From CAYVHU01 sp964451415 (GTDB lineage: Bacteria > Pseudomonadota > Alphaproteobacteria > Rhodospirillales > Magnetovibrionaceae), in the NCBI GenBank assembly GCA_964451415.1, contig CAYVHU010000013.1:1-64000 (forward strand): a stretch of DNA of 64,000 bases, written 5' to 3'. The translations under genes and the position numbers were made by a program. Positions 62,202-64,000 of the stretch are shown piece after piece. Positions within the stretch are counted from its first letter, which is position 1. Each line of letters begins with the position of its first letter. Under the pieces are notes generated by a model, which was not told where the DNA came from, ran no database searches, and saw only the letters and a list, made by a program, of their open reading frames with translations.

Positions 62202-62981
62202 TTACGGCGCATCGCACGCGCGCATGGCACGTGCGATCACGTCTTCGGGGGTATCTCGCGGCGCCACTTCCGCCGTACCGCACTGGACCTCAAGCCCCAG
62301 CACCCGGCCCTGCCAGACGAAGGACCGCCCCCGCAGGGCCGCGACCAACAAGCGCCCATTTTCACGGGCCCGGGCACGCGGCGTACCGGGCAGCAAAACG
62401 CCGAAATCGTGCTGTTCCAAGCTGCCCAGGACGTCCCCGCGCGAGGCGCTTTCGCGGAGCACCTCTGCGGCCTGCATCATCAGGTTTTCAGACGCATCTT
62501 GGCCATAGCGCGTACGCACCGTTTCGGCGTTTACGATTTTGAGATAGATGAAGCTGAATTGAACCTGCTCTTCGCCAACCTTGCGCGCGGCCATATTGAG
62601 ACGCGCCAGAAACGTCCGACGGCGCAGCACATGAAGCAAGCGGTCTTTTTCCGCTTGTTCTTGCAAATACGCCTCGCGCTTGTGAACGCGCATGACCTCC
62701 GCACGCAAGCGGTTGATTTCATCCAGCAACCGTTCAATGGCGTGGCGCACGTTCGGGGTCATTTCCGCCTTGGGAATTCCGAGAATCGAAATATCGTCAT
62801 GGGGCTCCGTGAGGCTCTGGATCATCTCGTGATCGGGCGCGCCCTTTCGCCGTATCGCGGCCTCCCGCGCCCGGCGGCGACGTTCCTCTAAAACCGCCTG
62901 GTGTTCTTCCGACAGTTGATTGCGTCCTGAGCGCACCGACACAATGGGTGCAGAAGGCCCCAAATCGTCATCCGTCATCAC
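62202..62981 (-). CDS. Degenerate GGDEF-domain protein
   Basis: This 259-aa protein starts MMTDDDLGPSAPIVSVRSG. Residues 25-125 are charged and helical (ERRRRAREAAIRRKG; LRAEVMRVHKREAYLQEQAEKDR). The C-terminal half follows the GGDEF fold (FSFIYLKIVNAETVRTRYGQ), but the active-site stretch reads GSLEQHDFGVLLP instead of GG(D/E)EF-A-x-L, so cyclase activity is unlikely. It could be a c-di-GMP-independent partner or receptor. It is convergent to trcR, with 20 bp between the ends. Confidence 0.8.
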   Translation of the reverse strand: MMTDDDLGPSAPIVSVRSGRNQLSEEHQAVLEERRRRAREAAIRRKGAPDHEMIQSLTEPHDDISILGIPKAEMTPNVRHAIERLLDEINRLRAEVMRVHKREAYLQEQAEKDRLLHVLRRRTFLARLNMAARKVGEEQVQFSFIYLKIVNAETVRTRYGQDASENLMMQAAEVLRESASRGDVLGSLEQHDFGVLLPGTPRARARENGRLLVAALRGRSFVWQGRVLGLEVQCGTAEVAPRDTPEDVIARAMRACDAP

Positions 62982-63168
62982 GTCCTCCCCGAAAAGCGTT
63001 CCTCCTGCGCTTCGGATTCCCGTTGATTAGAGCATATTTCTCACATTTTTGGCACCGCACAGATGACGGCTTCACCTTTAACTTGCCAGACGTTGCGCGA
63101 TCCCTATAATTTCCCGCTTTCGTCGGCGCTGAAGACGCTCCCGATACGACCCTTGAGGAACCTTGAAC

Positions 63169-63663
63169 ATGACCGCCACCATTGCGCCTGTTGTCGGCGT
63201 CATCATGGGCAGCCAATCGGATTGGGAAACCATGAAAAACGCAAGCGAAACGCTGGACACGCTGGGCGTCGCCCATGAAGTGCGAATCGTTTCGGCGCAC
63301 CGCACCCCAGAGCGTTTGAATGAATACGCCCGCAACGCCAGCGCACGAGGGCTCAAGGTAATCATCGCCGGTGCGGGCGGCGCGGCCCACCTGCCCGGCA
63401 TGACGGCGGCCATGACGCCCCTTCCCGTGTTGGGCGTGCCGATCCAAAGCAAGGCACTGAAGGGGATGGATTCCTTGCTTTCCATCGTGCAAATGCCCGC
63501 CGGCGTTCCGGTGGGGACCCTGGCCATCGGCAGATCAGGGGCCATCAACGCAGCCCTTCTGGCCGGCGCAATCATTGCCTTGGGCGACAACGCCGTTGCC
63601 GCTGCTTTGGAAACGTGGCGCGCGACGCAAACGGCGAGCGTGGCCGAGACCCCCGTCGATTGA
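63169..63663 (+). CDS. purE: N5-carboxyaminoimidazole ribonucleotide mutase
   Basis: This 164-aa octameric enzyme of purine synthesis converts N5-CAIR to CAIR. It has GVIMGSQSDWETMKNA, the active-site VSAHRTPERL and AGAGGAAHLPGM. The start is the ATG at 63169 behind gaggaacc; TTG 63163 is also in frame. It ends 1 bp before purK, so the two are coupled. Confidence 0.96.
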   Translation: MTATIAPVVGVIMGSQSDWETMKNASETLDTLGVAHEVRIVSAHRTPERLNEYARNASARGLKVIIAGAGGAAHLPGMTAAMTPLPVLGVPIQSKALKGMDSLLSIVQMPAGVPVGTLAIGRSGAINAALLAGAIIALGDNAVAAALETWRATQTASVAETPVD

Positions 63664-63664
63664 C

Positions 63665-64000
63665 ATGAGCACTTCAAACGATATCACCCCCCTCGCCCCG
63701 GGCAGCGTCATCGGTATCATCGGCGGTGGGCAACTGGGCCGCATGAGTGCGATGGCGGCGGCTGAATTGGGGTACCGCGTTCATATTTTCACCCCCGAAA
63801 CGGACAGCCCCGCCGCACAGGTCTGCGCGCGCACCACCGTCGCGGCCTATGACGACGAGGCGGCCCTGGAAGCCTTCGCGCGGGACGTTGATGTGGTCAC
63901 CCTTGAATTCGAAAACGTCCCGACGGCCATGCTCAAACGGCTGGCTGCGCAGGCCCCCGTGCGTCCCCATTGGAAATGCCTGGAAATCTGCCAAAACCGG
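63665..64000 (+). CDS. purK: N5-carboxyaminoimidazole ribonucleotide synthase, 5' part (cut by window end)
   Basis: The first 112 codons of PurK, an ATP-grasp enzyme making N5-CAIR from AIR, bicarbonate and ATP. The N-terminal Rossmann-like motif GSVIGIIGGGQLGRMSAMAA and DVDVVTLEFENVP are typical. The ATG at 63665 comes directly after the purE stop codon. The rest lies outside the window. Confidence 0.95.
   Translation, partial: MSTSNDITPLAPGSVIGIIGGGQLGRMSAMAAAELGYRVHIFTPETDSPAAQVCARTTVAAYDDEAALEAFARDVDVVTLEFENVPTAMLKRLAAQAPVRPHWKCLEICQNR

Overview
The window looks like chromosomal DNA of an alphaproteobacterium, probably of Rhodospirillales type. The clues are the zapA - 6S RNA - 5-formyl-THF cyclo-ligase block, a DUF1013 (TrcR-type) cell-cycle protein, a DUF1192 protein and a DUF4164-like coiled-coil protein. 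Placement below class level is inference. I see no insertion sequence, phage gene, CRISPR array or tRNA. Genes are densely packed, often with 4-bp ATGA overlaps.

Positions 1-7700: the N-terminal part of a large FecR-domain surface protein (cut by the left edge), a DHH phosphoesterase-ctpA pair, a NIT-domain chemoreceptor, and two small unassigned genes. Positions 8185-23696: the centrepiece, a full reverse-type dissimilatory sulfite reductase locus, dsrA-B-E-F-H-C-M-K-L-J-O-P, then a TrpD2-like gene of unknown role, dsrN, a uroporphyrinogen-III methyltransferase and a two-domain CbiX-type chelatase. DsrEFH, a DsrC with both C-terminal cysteines, and DsrL mark the oxidative (sulfur-oxidising) version. 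DsrEFH and DsrC would deliver sulfane sulfur. DsrAB would oxidise it to sulfite. DsrL would take electrons towards NAD(P), and DsrMKJOP links the system to the membrane quinone pool. The last genes supply siroheme or siroheme amide. Perfect or near-perfect hairpins sit between several gene blocks of this operon.

Positions 23700-36950: a 1373-residue two-TM protein built almost wholly of 25-residue helical repeats, an SDR, an APH-kinase/P-loop fusion, an RND efflux pump with its adaptor, a DUF2892 protein, a CDF metal exporter and pdxH. Positions 37100-41600: a DnaJ-family protein, a YmdB-like phosphoesterase, 5-FCL, 6S RNA, zapA, a small coiled-coil gene and gap. Positions 41600-49000: a signalling island of two periplasmic-binding-protein/histidine-kinase pairs surrounding thiE and a diguanylate cyclase.

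Positions 49200-64000: efp, an inositol-monophosphatase-family gene, a trio of OmpA-like, MotA/TolQ-like and MotB-like proteins, an MFS exporter, cyaY, rpmE, a membrane class III nucleotide cyclase, an Hsp20, a second DUF2892 gene, a DUF1192 gene, a quinone oxidoreductase, trcR, a degenerate GGDEF protein, purE and the start of purK (cut by the right edge).
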